Below are positions 54,775 through 64,000 of a stretch of 64,000 bases of DNA, one piece after another. Below the pieces are notes generated by a model. It was not told the DNA's origin. It saw nothing but the letters and a program-made list of their open reading frames with translations, and did not search any database. Source of the DNA: Deinandra increscens subsp. villosa (lineage: Eukaryota; Streptophyta; Magnoliopsida; Asterales; Asteraceae); contig JBCNJP010000006.1 in the NCBI GenBank assembly GCA_039602395.1, positions 56,571,502 to 56,635,501 of the forward strand. Direction: 5' to 3'. The stretch's first letter is position 1, and the number at the start of each line of letters is the position of its first letter. Both the position numbers and the translations under genes were made by a program.

Positions 54775-54899
54775 TGTTATGATTCCAAAGTTGCCTCTCC
54801 ATTAGATTATCAACAATATATATACAAGTACAAATTACAATGACATCCCTCAACTATCAACGGTTTACAAACTCGACTCATATACAATTATGTCTAATA
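54775..54899 (-). repeat. 3' LTR of Copia 2
   Basis: 125 bp, identical by eye to 59428-59552. Confidence 0.95.
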
Positions 54900-54911
54900 T
54901 ACCCCCTCAGT

Positions 54912-57900
54912 CTAAGGCGGAGTACGACAAAGGCTTAGACTGTTTCGAAAGTCAAGAAAAAGAGACCGAGGCAGGCCTTTGGTAAAGATATCCGCGAATT
55001 GGTATCGCGATGGCACATGAAGAATGCGAACATGACCCTGTCGAACCTGATCACGGACAAAGTGAATATCGATCTCTATGTGCTTTGTCCGCTGGTGATG
55101 AACCGGATCCCCTGACATATAAATAGCACTAACATTATCACAATACACAATCGATGTGCGACGAGGGGGCGTGCCGAGTTCCAACAACAGATTACGCAAC
55201 CAAGAGATTTCGGCCACCACCTGAGCCACCCCTCTATACTCGGCCTCGGCACTGGACCGAGAGACAACTGTCTGGCGCTTAGAAGACCATGAAATCAAAT
55301 TATCACCATAATAAACGCAATACCCGGATGTGGATCTCCGAGTGTCCGGACACCCAGCCCAATCGGCATCTGTATAAGCTACTAAAGAAGGAGCAGGAGA
55401 ACCAGTCATAAAGATGCCCAAGTCTAGCGTACCTTTGAGATACCGAAGAATCCTCTTTAAGGCCAGAAGATGAGAGGTGCGAGGTGCATGCATGTACATG
55501 CAGACCTGCTGAACCGCATACGAGATGTCTGGGCGAGTGAAAGTAAGATACTGAAGCGCCCCAGCAAGGCTCCTGTAGGATGTGGGATCGTCGATCAATT
55601 CACCGTCTAATGCACCAAGTTTCCCGTTAGTATCAACGGGAGTCAGAACGGGATTGCAGTCAGACATGTGGGCCCGAGCAAGTATGTCAGCTGCATAGGA
55701 CTGTTGAGACAAGAACAAACCCTGTGAATCGCGACGAACTGAAATCCCTAGAAAATATGATAAGGGACCGAGGTCCTTCATAGCAAACTCCGAGGAGAGT
55801 CGAGAGAGAATGTGCTGATGAAGAGCCGTTGAAGAGGCAGTAAAGATGATGTCATCGACGTACAGAAGAAGGTACGCGGTGTCCTTGCCGTGCCTGTAAA
55901 TAAAGAGAGAATGATCGGAGGAACTGTGTCGGAAGCCCAGTGTAGTCACAAAATCAGCAAATCGCTGGTACCAGGCCCGGGGAGCCTGTTTAAGCCCATA
56001 TAAAGAACGTCTCAACCTGCAAACATGATTAGGAAAATTTGGGTCACGAAAACCGGCAGGCTGGTGCATGTAGACGGTTTCCTGAAGGTGGCCGTGCAGG
56101 AAAGCGTTTTTAACATCAAGCTGATTGATCCCCCATCCGTGAGACAATGCCAGACTAAGAACAACTCTGATGGTTGCCGGTTTAACAACCGGGCTGAACG
56201 TTTCATGACAATCGATCCCCACCTGCTGTGACCTGCCATCACAAACCAAACGCGCCTTATAACGCTCGAGAGTGCCATCAGATTTCATTTTATGTTTAAA
56301 AATCCACATACACCGAATTAAATTCATGTCCGAACGCCTAGGAACTAATTCCCAAGTATTATTATCGATAAGGGCATTAAACTCATCGTTCATCGCACGG
56401 TGCCACACGGTGGAGTTTAAGGCTTCGGTGACATTTTTCGGGATAGGGCAGAGGGTAGAATGAAGAAGGTTAAAGATTCGTTTGGGTTTGGTGGTGCCGA
56501 CCATGCTACGGGTAGTCATGGTGCGGGTGGAGGGTGGGGGAGGCGTGGGTGAGGGAGGAGATGGGGCTGCGGAACCGGCAGGAGAGGGTGGCGAGGGTGG
56601 CGGCTGGGTGAGTGGGCCGAGAGTGGGCTGGGGTGGGTTAGGCGGGCTAGCGGGTGGGGTTACGGATGGTGTTGGGCTGGCGGGTTGGGTGGGTTGTGTG
56701 GGAGGCGATGTCGCATGGGTTGGGCTGCCAAAGAAAGGGATGTGAGGATTGCCAGACTCAGATGGGTATGCAACAGAGGGCCAGACCGAGGGATTAATAT
56801 GACTCGAGGGTGAAGAAGAAGCGGTGTTAGAGGAGGACCGATTTTGATACGGAAAAACACGTTCGTCGAAGACGACGTGTCGAGAGATGAGCATCTTTTG
56901 GGTCGCGATTTCAAGGCACTTGTACCCCCGATGGTTTGAGGGGTATCCAAGAAAGATGCAAGCGGAGGAACGGGGTTGAAGCTTGTTGATGGTGGTGGAA
57001 GGAAAAAGAGGGTAGCACAGGCACCCGAAGGTGCGTAGGTGAGAGTAGGTAGGGTGTCTGTTATAGAGAAGATAGGTAGGGGTGAGAAGTTGTTTTGTTT
57101 TGGTGGGTAGAATATTGAGGAGGTAGGTGGACATTTGCAAAGCATGGTGCCAAAAAGAAAGAGGAAGGGAAGCGGTGGTGAGGAGAGTGCGAAGAATATT
57201 GTTAATGGACCTAATTTTTCTTTCAGATTTGCCGTTTTGTGGAGAGGTGTGAGGACACGAAAATCGAAACACCATGCCTGTTTTATTGCAAAATTCATGA
57301 AATTGTTTGTTATTGAATTCCGTACCGTTGTCACATTGTAAAGTTTTGATGTTGGTATTAAATTGAGTTTGGATCATTTTGTGGAAGTTACTAAACACAT
57401 GAAAGACATGAGATTTATGTGTAAGAGGGAACGTCCATAAATAATTTGTATAATCGTCTAAAAATAGGACGTAATATCGATGCCCCCCTGAACTGGTAAC
57501 GGGGGAGGTCCATAGGTCGCTATGTATGATATCAAATGGCAAGACAGTATTAGAAACAGAATCAACAAAAGGTAATTTAATATGCTTGCTAAGAACGCAT
57601 GGTTCACACAAATTATCTGAAAAAGTACCAACATCAATAAGTTTACGAGAATTCAAAACACGCAAAATTGATAAACCAGGGTGGCCCAAGCGAGAGTGCC
57701 AAAGGTCTTGGGAGAGAGCAGCAAAGGTGGATGGACTAGTGAGACGACTGGAAGGTGTGGAGAGTGGATATAAGTCCCCCGAGCTGTCACATCTGAGGAT
57801 AGGAATCTGCGTCTGGTAATCCTTCACAAGAAAGCCAAATGGGTCAAATTCGATGGAAATCTTGTTATCGGTGGTGAGTTGTCTAACAGATAATAGATTT

Positions 57901-59288
57901 TTGATTAAATGAGGGGCAACAAGTATATTATTTATTTTTAATGGGGGAAAAGGTGGTTTAAGGGTGGTATTACCGGTTCCGGTGATGGGAATGTGGCGAC
58001 CGTTACCGACAACAATGTAGTTTTTATTACCATTATGGACATAATCTGAGAAAGTACCTGACGTGTTGGCCATGTGATGAGTAGCTCCGGTGTCGAGAAC
58101 CCACTGCTGCTGATCCGGGTTCAAAACCATAGTGGGATTAGTGGCGGGCGGTATATAAGTGGGAACATAGTTCCCATCCATGGCATAGGCTTGAGGCCCG
58201 GGTCCAAGAATACCTGCATGATTATTAGTGGGCCGAAACTGGAGAGGTGTGCGGGGTTGCATCTGCATGGTAGGGTACGGGACCGGAGGGGTGTGAGGAG
58301 TCTGATTGTAACCCCAAGGACCAAAGCTCTGAGCGTTCCAAGGTTGTGTATAGTTGTTGTACCCGCCCCGATTGGACCTTGGACGCCCACGGTTATTGTA
58401 AGAATAGTTACCCCCTCGACCCCGACCACCCCGGTTATAATTATGTCGACCCCCACCACGTGAAAAGTTATCGTAAAAGGGGCGAGAACCTGAGTTGAAG
58501 CCACGAGCAGGAGCAGAAAGAGGGTCCGACGGCGGGGCCGCAGCCGGCTGCTGAGAACTGTTACCGGCGGCGCCGGTGGTTGCTGTTGAGGGCCCGGCAG
58601 CGGCGGCAAAAGAAGCAGCCGAGGGTTGCTGTTGCGCCTTCTTTCTTGTTTCTTCCAACATGAGTTTCGATCGAGCGGCAAAAAAATCCGGAAGCGGGCT
58701 CGATTGTTGCAGGAGCATAGCAACACCATCGTATTTTTCATTGAGACCGGCAATGAGTTGAAGAACCAACATGTGATCACTAACCGGGGCACCAACATCG
58801 GCTAACTGATCGGATAGGGTTTGCAAAGCTTGACAGTAACTGGACACGTCTGGAAAATCATCAATGCGAGTGTTTGCAAACCGGTTTTGGAGTTGGACCG
58901 CCCGTTGGTTTTGGTTGTCAAGAAACAGTTTCTTCAGAAGAGCCCAAGCCTCCGCGGCGGTTTTACTGTTGCGAAGGATCGTTCGCATAAGATCACGGGT
59001 AATGGTCCCGTAGATCCATTGCAAAACGACCGAGTCAAGCCTTTTCCACAAAGATTGTTCGTCCGCGGTTTTCTCCGACGAAGAACCGGTGGCTTCCTGC
59101 GGTAGGATATGATCAATGACATCGTAGGCTTGACAGTGGACCTTGAACAACGTCGACCATGAGTTATACTCATCGTTGGTTAGATCGAGGGTTAATGGAA
59201 CGTGAAGCTTGATGTTTGAGACGGTTAAAGCGGGGTGGATGGGTTTATGTTCGGATGAAGGGGGGTGGTCTTTTGGTTTATCACCCAT
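54912..59288 (-). CDS. Copia gag-pol polyprotein (Copia 2)
   Basis: 1458 residues from ATG 59288 (MGDKPKDHPP) to TAG 54912-54914, just before the polypurine tract. Order: UBN2-type Gag; an Arg/Gly-rich stretch (about 275-310, repeats of RGG and NRG) where a CCHC knuckle would usually be; protease DTGA at about 399; integrase zinc site (HSRLGHP, then CEPCVLSKH) and DDE core (SDLWTSP, QCDNGTEF, NGKSERK); Pro/Ser-rich linker; reverse transcriptase (LDVKNAFLHG, YVDD); RNase H (TDADWAG, SSAEAEY). No lesions. Domain order and short LTRs match Copia 1, but the Gag tail and LTRs differ, so it is a separate family. Confidence 0.96.
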   Translation of the reverse strand: MGDKPKDHPPSSEHKPIHPALTVSNIKLHVPLTLDLTNDEYNSWSTLFKVHCQAYDVIDHILPQEATGSSSEKTADEQSLWKRLDSVVLQWIYGTITRDLMRTILRNSKTAAEAWALLKKLFLDNQNQRAVQLQNRFANTRIDDFPDVSSYCQALQTLSDQLADVGAPVSDHMLVLQLIAGLNEKYDGVAMLLQQSSPLPDFFAARSKLMLEETRKKAQQQPSAASFAAAAGPSTATTGAAGNSSQQPAAAPPSDPLSAPARGFNSGSRPFYDNFSRGGGRHNYNRGGRGRGGNYSYNNRGRPRSNRGGYNNYTQPWNAQSFGPWGYNQTPHTPPVPYPTMQMQPRTPLQFRPTNNHAGILGPGPQAYAMDGNYVPTYIPPATNPTMVLNPDQQQWVLDTGATHHMANTSGTFSDYVHNGNKNYIVVGNGRHIPITGTGNTTLKPPFPPLKINNILVAPHLIKNLLSVRQLTTDNKISIEFDPFGFLVKDYQTQIPILRCDSSGDLYPLSTPSSRLTSPSTFAALSQDLWHSRLGHPGLSILRVLNSRKLIDVGTFSDNLCEPCVLSKHIKLPFVDSVSNTVLPFDIIHSDLWTSPVTSSGGHRYYVLFLDDYTNYLWTFPLTHKSHVFHVFSNFHKMIQTQFNTNIKTLQCDNGTEFNNKQFHEFCNKTGMVFRFSCPHTSPQNGKSERKIRSINNILRTLLTTASLPLSFWHHALQMSTYLLNILPTKTKQLLTPTYLLYNRHPTYSHLRTFGCLCYPLFPSTTINKLQPRSSACIFLGYPSNHRGYKCLEIATQKMLISRHVVFDERVFPYQNRSSSNTASSSPSSHINPSVWPSVAYPSESGNPHIPFFGSPTHATSPPTQPTQPASPTPSVTPPASPPNPPQPTLGPLTQPPPSPPSPAGSAAPSPPSPTPPPPSTRTMTTRSMVGTTKPKRIFNLLHSTLCPIPKNVTEALNSTVWHRAMNDEFNALIDNNTWELVPRRSDMNLIRCMWIFKHKMKSDGTLERYKARLVCDGRSQQVGIDCHETFSPVVKPATIRVVLSLALSHGWGINQLDVKNAFLHGHLQETVYMHQPAGFRDPNFPNHVCRLRRSLYGLKQAPRAWYQRFADFVTTLGFRHSSSDHSLFIYRHGKDTAYLLLYVDDIIFTASSTALHQHILSRLSSEFAMKDLGPLSYFLGISVRRDSQGLFLSQQSYAADILARAHMSDCNPVLTPVDTNGKLGALDGELIDDPTSYRSLAGALQYLTFTRPDISYAVQQVCMYMHAPRTSHLLALKRILRYLKGTLDLGIFMTGSPAPSLVAYTDADWAGCPDTRRSTSGYCVYYGDNLISWSSKRQTVVSRSSAEAEYRGVAQVVAEISWLRNLLLELGTPPRRTSIVYCDNVSAIYMSGDPVHHQRTKHIEIDIHFVRDQVRQGHVRILHVPSRYQFADIFTKGLPRSLFLDFRNSLSLCRTPP

Positions 59289-59415
59289 AATATCGAAAGG
59301 TGGCAGAAGAAAGATGAAGGGAGGAGGCCGGCGGCGAAGTAGGGTTTAGAGGAGGGAAGGGCCGGCTGAGGGAGGGATGTCGAGAAATTAGGAGAGGGTT
59401 TTGGGAATGGATTTA

Positions 59416-59427
59416 CTCATGATACCA
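59416..59427 (-). promoter_or_regulatory. Primer-binding site of Copia 2
   Basis: Minus strand TGGTATCATGAG starts at the first base after the 5' LTR; it matches the initiator-Met-tRNA type. Confidence 0.85.
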
Positions 59428-59552
59428 TGTTATGATTCCAAAGTTGCCTCTCCATTAGATTATCAACAATATATATACAAGTACAAATTACAATGACATC
59501 CCTCAACTATCAACGGTTTACAAACTCGACTCATATACAATTATGTCTAATA
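59428..59552 (-). repeat. 5' LTR of Copia 2
   Basis: 125 bp, with ATATATATAC near the middle as a possible core promoter. Confidence 0.95.
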
Positions 59553-60810
59553 ATAATTACACAAACTTTACATAGTTTATCTCTTAAACTTCTTATCATG
59601 GTTATTTTTTCTTTGGGATAAAAGGTGAGCTTTTGAACTCTTGTTCAAATGTGAAATATGAAATGAATGTTTATGTGATTTTATTGTAATTTTTATGCAG
59701 ATTCCCATGTAGAATTGGTACGTGCATGACACCAATGGAGCTAACGTCTTCACAGTTGATTGCAAGTGAAGTGGTTCCATCAGGGATTCAGGGGTAGTTA
59801 AGGACTTAAGGCTCTCCTATATCCAGGTGCCATTGGAAAGGCCATTTTTAACAAGAAGCATATTCCAAAGTACAACAAAGTACTTGAGGCATACAATATG
59901 AGAAATCTCAAACGATCCCCTATCACAACTGACTTACAGTACATTGAGGTGTGTGTTTTAATCCATCTTTTAGTTTTTCTGATTTGCTTCTTGAAGTTCT
60001 TTAGCACACATATTTTGTTGATCACTGAAAACACACTTAGAGTAAAATGAGCAAAATGAACACCCAAAACTGTTACAGATCATCACATAACCGCTAAATA
60101 TGTGGATTTTTTGTTATTCTTCTTATATAAGGAACTGGCTAGAAAGAAGGACCAATCGGCCGGGTTGGGTAGCAGGTCAAAACAATATTGGATTGAAAAT
60201 TGGTATGTTTTTTTGTACGAGTTGTAACTTGTAACGGGTCATTTCTTAAAAATGTTTGATAGATAGTTAATGCATTAACGAACATTAAGAAATAAACAAT
60301 ATTGCAATAATAAGTCAAATTCAAGAATAGAATATTTGCATGCTCAAAAAACTGATTTTAAGTGAAATTTTAAACCGTTTGACCTTTTACCTAACTTTAT
60401 GAATTGACCCGTTTGAGATATAGTACAACCCAAATTGAACCATTTATGAGCAAACGGGCCGAAGGTTTCGAAACCTGTAAAAGGCTGTAAGACAAATATT
60501 AAACTCATATCATTTGTGCTGGCACCAGGTTCTAGCAGGAAGCTATTTGGCTGTTGCAGGAGCGATAATAGGTCTGGTCAAATCAAGGAGATTGGGCCTT
60601 TTCGGTATAATTTTGTTAATTTGGGGACTTTCTAAGGAACCCCTTTTGCCAAAAGAACATCCATCATATAAGTATCACAAAAATGTCATCTCTATCTACC
60701 ACGTAACAATGTTGATTGCGGTCCTTTCTGCTTTCCTTTCTATAAAAGACGACGTTAAAAAGCTCCTTTATTGTTTCAAGTGGACCTTTTCAAAGTCCAA
60801 ATATAGATGA

Positions 60811-61785
60811 ACCTTTTTACTGCCAAGCAAAATACCAGAAGTCAGAAAGGAAGAAGCATGACAGAGTGTAGATGTGGTTCATGAAACCTTTTTTGTAGCT
60901 TTAGCTTAGCAACAATTTAAGTGTTAGTTTTCTTTTTCCACCTTTACACATGATCTATGTGTGATTCGATTGTTCTTTTTTAGAGCAACAAACTTACACA
61001 CAATCTAAACCTATTGCCAATTATTATGTTTACACTGAATTCATTATTGTGTTGTGTTAAGTTAAGAATATTCACCTGATAGGTTGATATGTTCAATTCT
61101 TAACGTAAAAATGTGTGGACATGAGCGAAACCCAAACAAGATTCTTGTTCATGTACTTCTTTGAGCATATAACTTAAAAGAACAAAGAACACGCATCAGT
61201 GAATCAGTCATCAACAGAATCTCAGGATTTGACGACCAAAAACTCAAAACAACATTTTGTAACAAGCTGGGGGCATAGTTGTCGAGTTAGTGCACGACAC
61301 CTCCGATGTGCCGATCAAAATATAATTTCTTTTGGCCTTTTTTTTTAATCTTTATTAGTATGGTTTCATTTAATCGGTGGGTGGGAGCATGTGTCAATGA
61401 GACGAATTAGGGGCATTGTCACCTTTAAATGAGTACTGGTGAGAGTCAGTAAAGAAATTGTAAAATCTGTGAGAGGGTGTGAATGAAGAGAGTGAGGAGA
61501 ATGTTGACTCTCCACATCCTAAACAAATTATCCACATGCTTGAACAAGAACAAGTCTGAATCTTTATTAGATGAGAACTCAATCATACAGGTCACAGACA
61601 CACAAAATATCCAAGAGAAAGGTAGTCCAAACATCTTTTTGCTGTAAATGGATTTTCTTATATGCATGTATGAATACTTCAATCAAATCAAACAATCTCC
61701 ATAAATACCAAGCCGATGAGACAGGGGGTGCAGCCGGATATCGCAGTGATGGACTTCCTGTAGCTTCTTGATCCCACTGATGTAC
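60811..61785. other. Intergenic between copy B and the BADC gene
   Basis: The 3' UTR of copy B is probably within the first about 250 bases. The 3' UTR of the BADC gene enters from the right, with a duplicated GTAGCTTCTTGATCCCA (61761-61777 and 61795-61811, the second overlapping its last codons). No other coding exon seen. Confidence 0.5.
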
Positions 61786-63690
61786 CTAAGACTGTAGCTT
61801 CTTGATCCCAGGAAAAGAGGGGAGAATTGCAATTAAAGCATCACCATATCCCACAGGATCTGTTCACAAAAACTGAACATGTAAGATATAAAATTGCACA
61901 CATGATGGCTAGAGGTTGCAATACAGGTGGGTTGGGTAATAACTGATCTAAAAATGGTATTTCTCGATAGGGGTCAAACGAGTCGGGTTGAGCTGACCAA
62001 CACTTGTACAAAAAGTTTATTTATTTTTATAATTAGTGTGTCAAATAGGACTGCATAAATTGTTATTTTCTATTTTTTTTAAGTATTTGATTTAGGAGGT
62101 TATCACCTGTAAATATGGACCATATGATTGTAAATATGGACCATATGATTCGATCCTTTTTTCACCTTTCTGATTTTATCCCCATGTCCCATTAGAGATA
62201 GAACATAACCCAAATAAACCAATTCATATCTAAATCAAAATGAGCCAATATAGCCACAACTAAAAGTGGCTGATACTGTTGACAAGAAAGAAAAATTGTG
62301 CATACCGCCATCTTCACGGAATATCTTAATAACCTCTCCGGCTACATCAGACTGGAGAAAGAAAGAAAAAAGAGAATTAAATAATCAGCAGTTGGAATTT
62401 CATTTTAATTCAGTTCCAATGATATTCAAAGAGATATAATCATTGAGGTGAAACAAACTTATGGGCAGAAAGAAAGTACAAAAACCTCAATGGGAAGCTC
62501 CCCACCAAGCTGCTCAATGTAACAAACAACTTGCCCTTCTTTCACTACTTGCTTCTGTTGTAGAATGTAAACAGATACAAACATGATTTAATAAACATAT
62601 ATATTTGAAAGAATTTCAACAATTAGAACAAAAGATTAAACCTTGATTTTAAAAAGCACGCCTCAGGCGTGCATGAGGTTATCAGAAAACGACTTAGGGG
62701 ACTTGAGGTGACGCTTCATGCACATCTAGGTCAAAATTAGGGTCTTTAAGAGACTGATAGTAAAAGTAGGATGAAAGAGATTATATATGCTTTGCCTGAT
62801 AAAACAGGCTAATATGTAAAAAAAGATAAGAGAGATTCAACTTTTTATTGTATGTAAAGTAACGCCCCGCGTACATGATGCTCTTGCCTCGCGCCTCGGA
62901 GCACTTCACGCTTTTTAAAACAAAGGTCTAAACTACTATTTTCCTAAGATGCATAATTATATTTGGAAGCATTTACCTCTTTGCATGGTGGAGGTGCTCG
63001 TTTCCCCTTAATTGTTCGTGATCTTCGAAAGTACCCAACCTGCAGGGCACATATCAAAGTAAGTTGCATAACTAAAAAAAAAGACTTTTATATGATAATT
63101 GAAAAAAAAAATACATATATAACATATTGTTTCTCACCCTGGGAGACTGGATTATAGTCAGCCCTTCATCTGCAGCTGTATCCAGAAATGTCTGAATTTG
63201 ACCAGAAGTAGGTTCAGCTTTAGTAATGGCTAAAGATGGTGATGATGCAGACCCGTTTAGTTCAGTTGGATCAACATTTGCACTGATTATTGGGGCGGAA
63301 ACTGGTGGTGGAGAACTCGTATTTTCTCCTACTAAATTTCTCCGTACATATAACCGAAATCCACCAAGCTAATAACAAGAACCAATGGAAAAAAGATATA
63401 AGAGCTGGTTCAGAGACGTTGATAAAGAAATTCAAAGGGCATTATATTCATTACATGTACTCACTTTTAATTCAACCTCTGCAATTGAGGTTGTATCACA
63501 AATTTCTGCTAGAAGAGCCTCCACCTGTAGATATGGTATAAATGTGATGCACTTTTATATGAAGTAGTTTAGATGCTAAAATGATGCATACATTTAATAT
63601 CATAATTTACCTCTGAAGCATTCGAAGTGAGTTGACTTGTTGATTCAGATGATATTCCCACCTCAGGAGAATCTTGTAAATCTGTACCAG
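61786..63690 (-). CDS. BADC: biotin/lipoyl attachment domain-containing protein (3' exons)
   Basis: Plastid BADC proteins resemble the biotin carrier subunit of heteromeric acetyl-CoA carboxylase but are not biotinylated, and they dampen the enzyme by taking the place of BCCP. Seven exons on the minus strand: 63690-63611, 63524-63465, 63368-63138, 63039-62977, 62554-62486, 62351-62306, 61859-61786; the 5' exons lie beyond the window. The C-terminal fold reads GLTIIQSPRVGYFRRSRTIK, EGQVVCYIEQLGGELPIESD, VAGEVIKIF and ALIAILPSFPGIKKLQ. Where BCCP has the biotinyl-lysine EAMK(L/M), this protein has EQLGGELP, so no lysine can be biotinylated. The upstream part is Ser/Pro-rich linker. All splice sites are GT-AG and phases agree. 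Confidence 0.92.
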
Positions 63691-64000
63691 CTGTTACATT
63701 TTATAATTTAAGAAACATAGCCATGAGAACCATTACCGAGAAAATCACGGACCCCATCAATAATCTGCTAAACCGATTGGACCATGTAAAACAAAGAGGT
63801 AAAACACAGAGTATACCATGCAGATGCCTTCAAAAGGGTTTAAAGACCAAAAACAAATGGAAGTTGAATTCATACAGAAGACTCGAATGTTTACTAGTTT
63901 GCGGTATGCGTGAATTTTGACTTTTCGACATGTGTGACTTTGTGGAATCAACTTATATATCATACAAAAACATCATTCTTTCATACACTATCTAAAATTC
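63691..64000 (-). other. Intron of the BADC gene
   Basis: Follows a TGTAACAG acceptor at 63691. No coding block matching the family is seen before the window edge. Confidence 0.55.

Larger units (their letters stand above)
54775..59552 (-). mobile_element. Complete Ty1/Copia LTR retrotransposon (Copia 2) in intron 1 of copy B
   Basis: Two 125-bp LTRs (54775-54899 and 59428-59552) are identical by eye. The 5-bp duplication ATAAT flanks them (54770-54774 and 59553-59557). Minus-strand primer-binding site TGGTATCATGAG follows the 5' LTR, and a GACTGAGGGGG tract precedes the 3' LTR. By minimal shared sequence and TSD, the LTR reads TATTAG...ATAACA on the minus strand, so its start is TA rather than TG. 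The gag-pol frame is intact, indicating recent insertion. Confidence 0.97.
53634..60810 (+). pseudogene. Uncharacterised plant membrane protein, copy B (stop in exon 2)
   Basis: Exon 1 is 53634-53728, exon 2 is 59701-59948 and exon 3 is 60529-60810, with canonical splice sites. Exon 1 and the start of exon 2 read as in copy A (MASKAKVWATIISF; PMELTSSQLIASE). Exon 2 then has two 8-bp insertions (59780-59787 and 59798-59805) relative to A, a TAG at 59795-59797 and a net +1 shift. Exon 3 remains open: 93 codons with hydrophobic spans (SYLAVAGAIIGLV; LFGIILLIWGLS; VTMLIAVLSAFLSI) and a Lys-rich end, suggesting an integral membrane protein of about 202 residues ancestrally. Intron 1 holds a complete Copia element. 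The intact exon 3 and splice sites suggest the loss is recent. Function unknown. Confidence 0.82.

Noticed and set aside
56660..57334. 224-residue frame within Copia 2 integrase and linker
   Set aside because: Shadow frame of gag-pol; the main frame carries all integrase motifs.
58121..58798. 225-residue frame within Copia 2
   Set aside because: It overlaps the gag-pol frame in another phase over the Arg/Gly/Pro-rich Gag tail, with no domain of its own.

Overview
The window is AT-rich nuclear DNA of a flowering plant. Genes have short exons and GT-AG introns, the recognisable genes are plant-type (chloroplast/mitochondrial peptide deformylase 1A, a BADC-type biotin-carrier-like protein, a GH28 polygalacturonase, a MAPK-kinase-substrate-like protein), and most of the sequence is plant transposable elements. 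A eudicot, probably of the daisy family (Asteraceae), is my best guess. That is inference from the general character of the genes and repeats, not a proven assignment. One 500-N assembly gap lies at 51712-52211.

Layout. 1-5705: the 3' part of an older plus-strand LTR retrotransposon whose LTR is split by a young, structurally complete Copia element (696-5399, identical LTRs, 5-bp target duplication). 5706-9383: a minus-strand copy (copy A) of a small membrane-protein gene, with a Mutator-like transposon (6730-9285) in its upstream region. 9565-10536: two inverted-repeat elements, one sharing the MULE termini. 11797-13950: a decayed non-LTR reverse transcriptase with a C-terminal zinc knuckle and restriction-like nuclease. 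14181-14525: an intact MAPK-kinase-substrate-like gene. 15570-16439: a FAR1-family relic. 16706-19603: a 2.9-kb solo LTR. 19735-29168: MITEs, microsatellites, two TA-flanked inverted-terminal elements and a first hAT element (21427-24500). 29169-38836: gene-poor DNA with Helitron-like 3' ends and exon-like fragments. 38845-41719: a second hAT element. 42727-49221: polygalacturonase (+) and peptide deformylase (-), converging. 49753-53067: two further LTR-element pieces, the gap and a Myb/SANT-like gene. 53634-60810: copy B of the membrane-protein gene, with a second complete Copia element in intron 1. 61786 to the right edge: a BADC gene on the minus strand.

How the parts fit together. Copies A and B act as natural controls for each other. 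B shows the empty site of the MULE and of the old retrotransposon, and A shows the empty intron that Copia 2 entered. B also carries two adjacent 8-bp imperfect duplications in exon 2, absent from A, which resemble hAT excision footprints and create a stop codon. The two hAT elements share TIRs and transposase type, but their subterminal palindromes differ at one symmetrical base pair. The most novel candidates are the reverse transcriptase with an R2-like C-terminus, the hAT subterminal motif switch, the MULE with a convergent GRF-finger/coiled-coil/membrane-anchor ORF, and the footprint pair.
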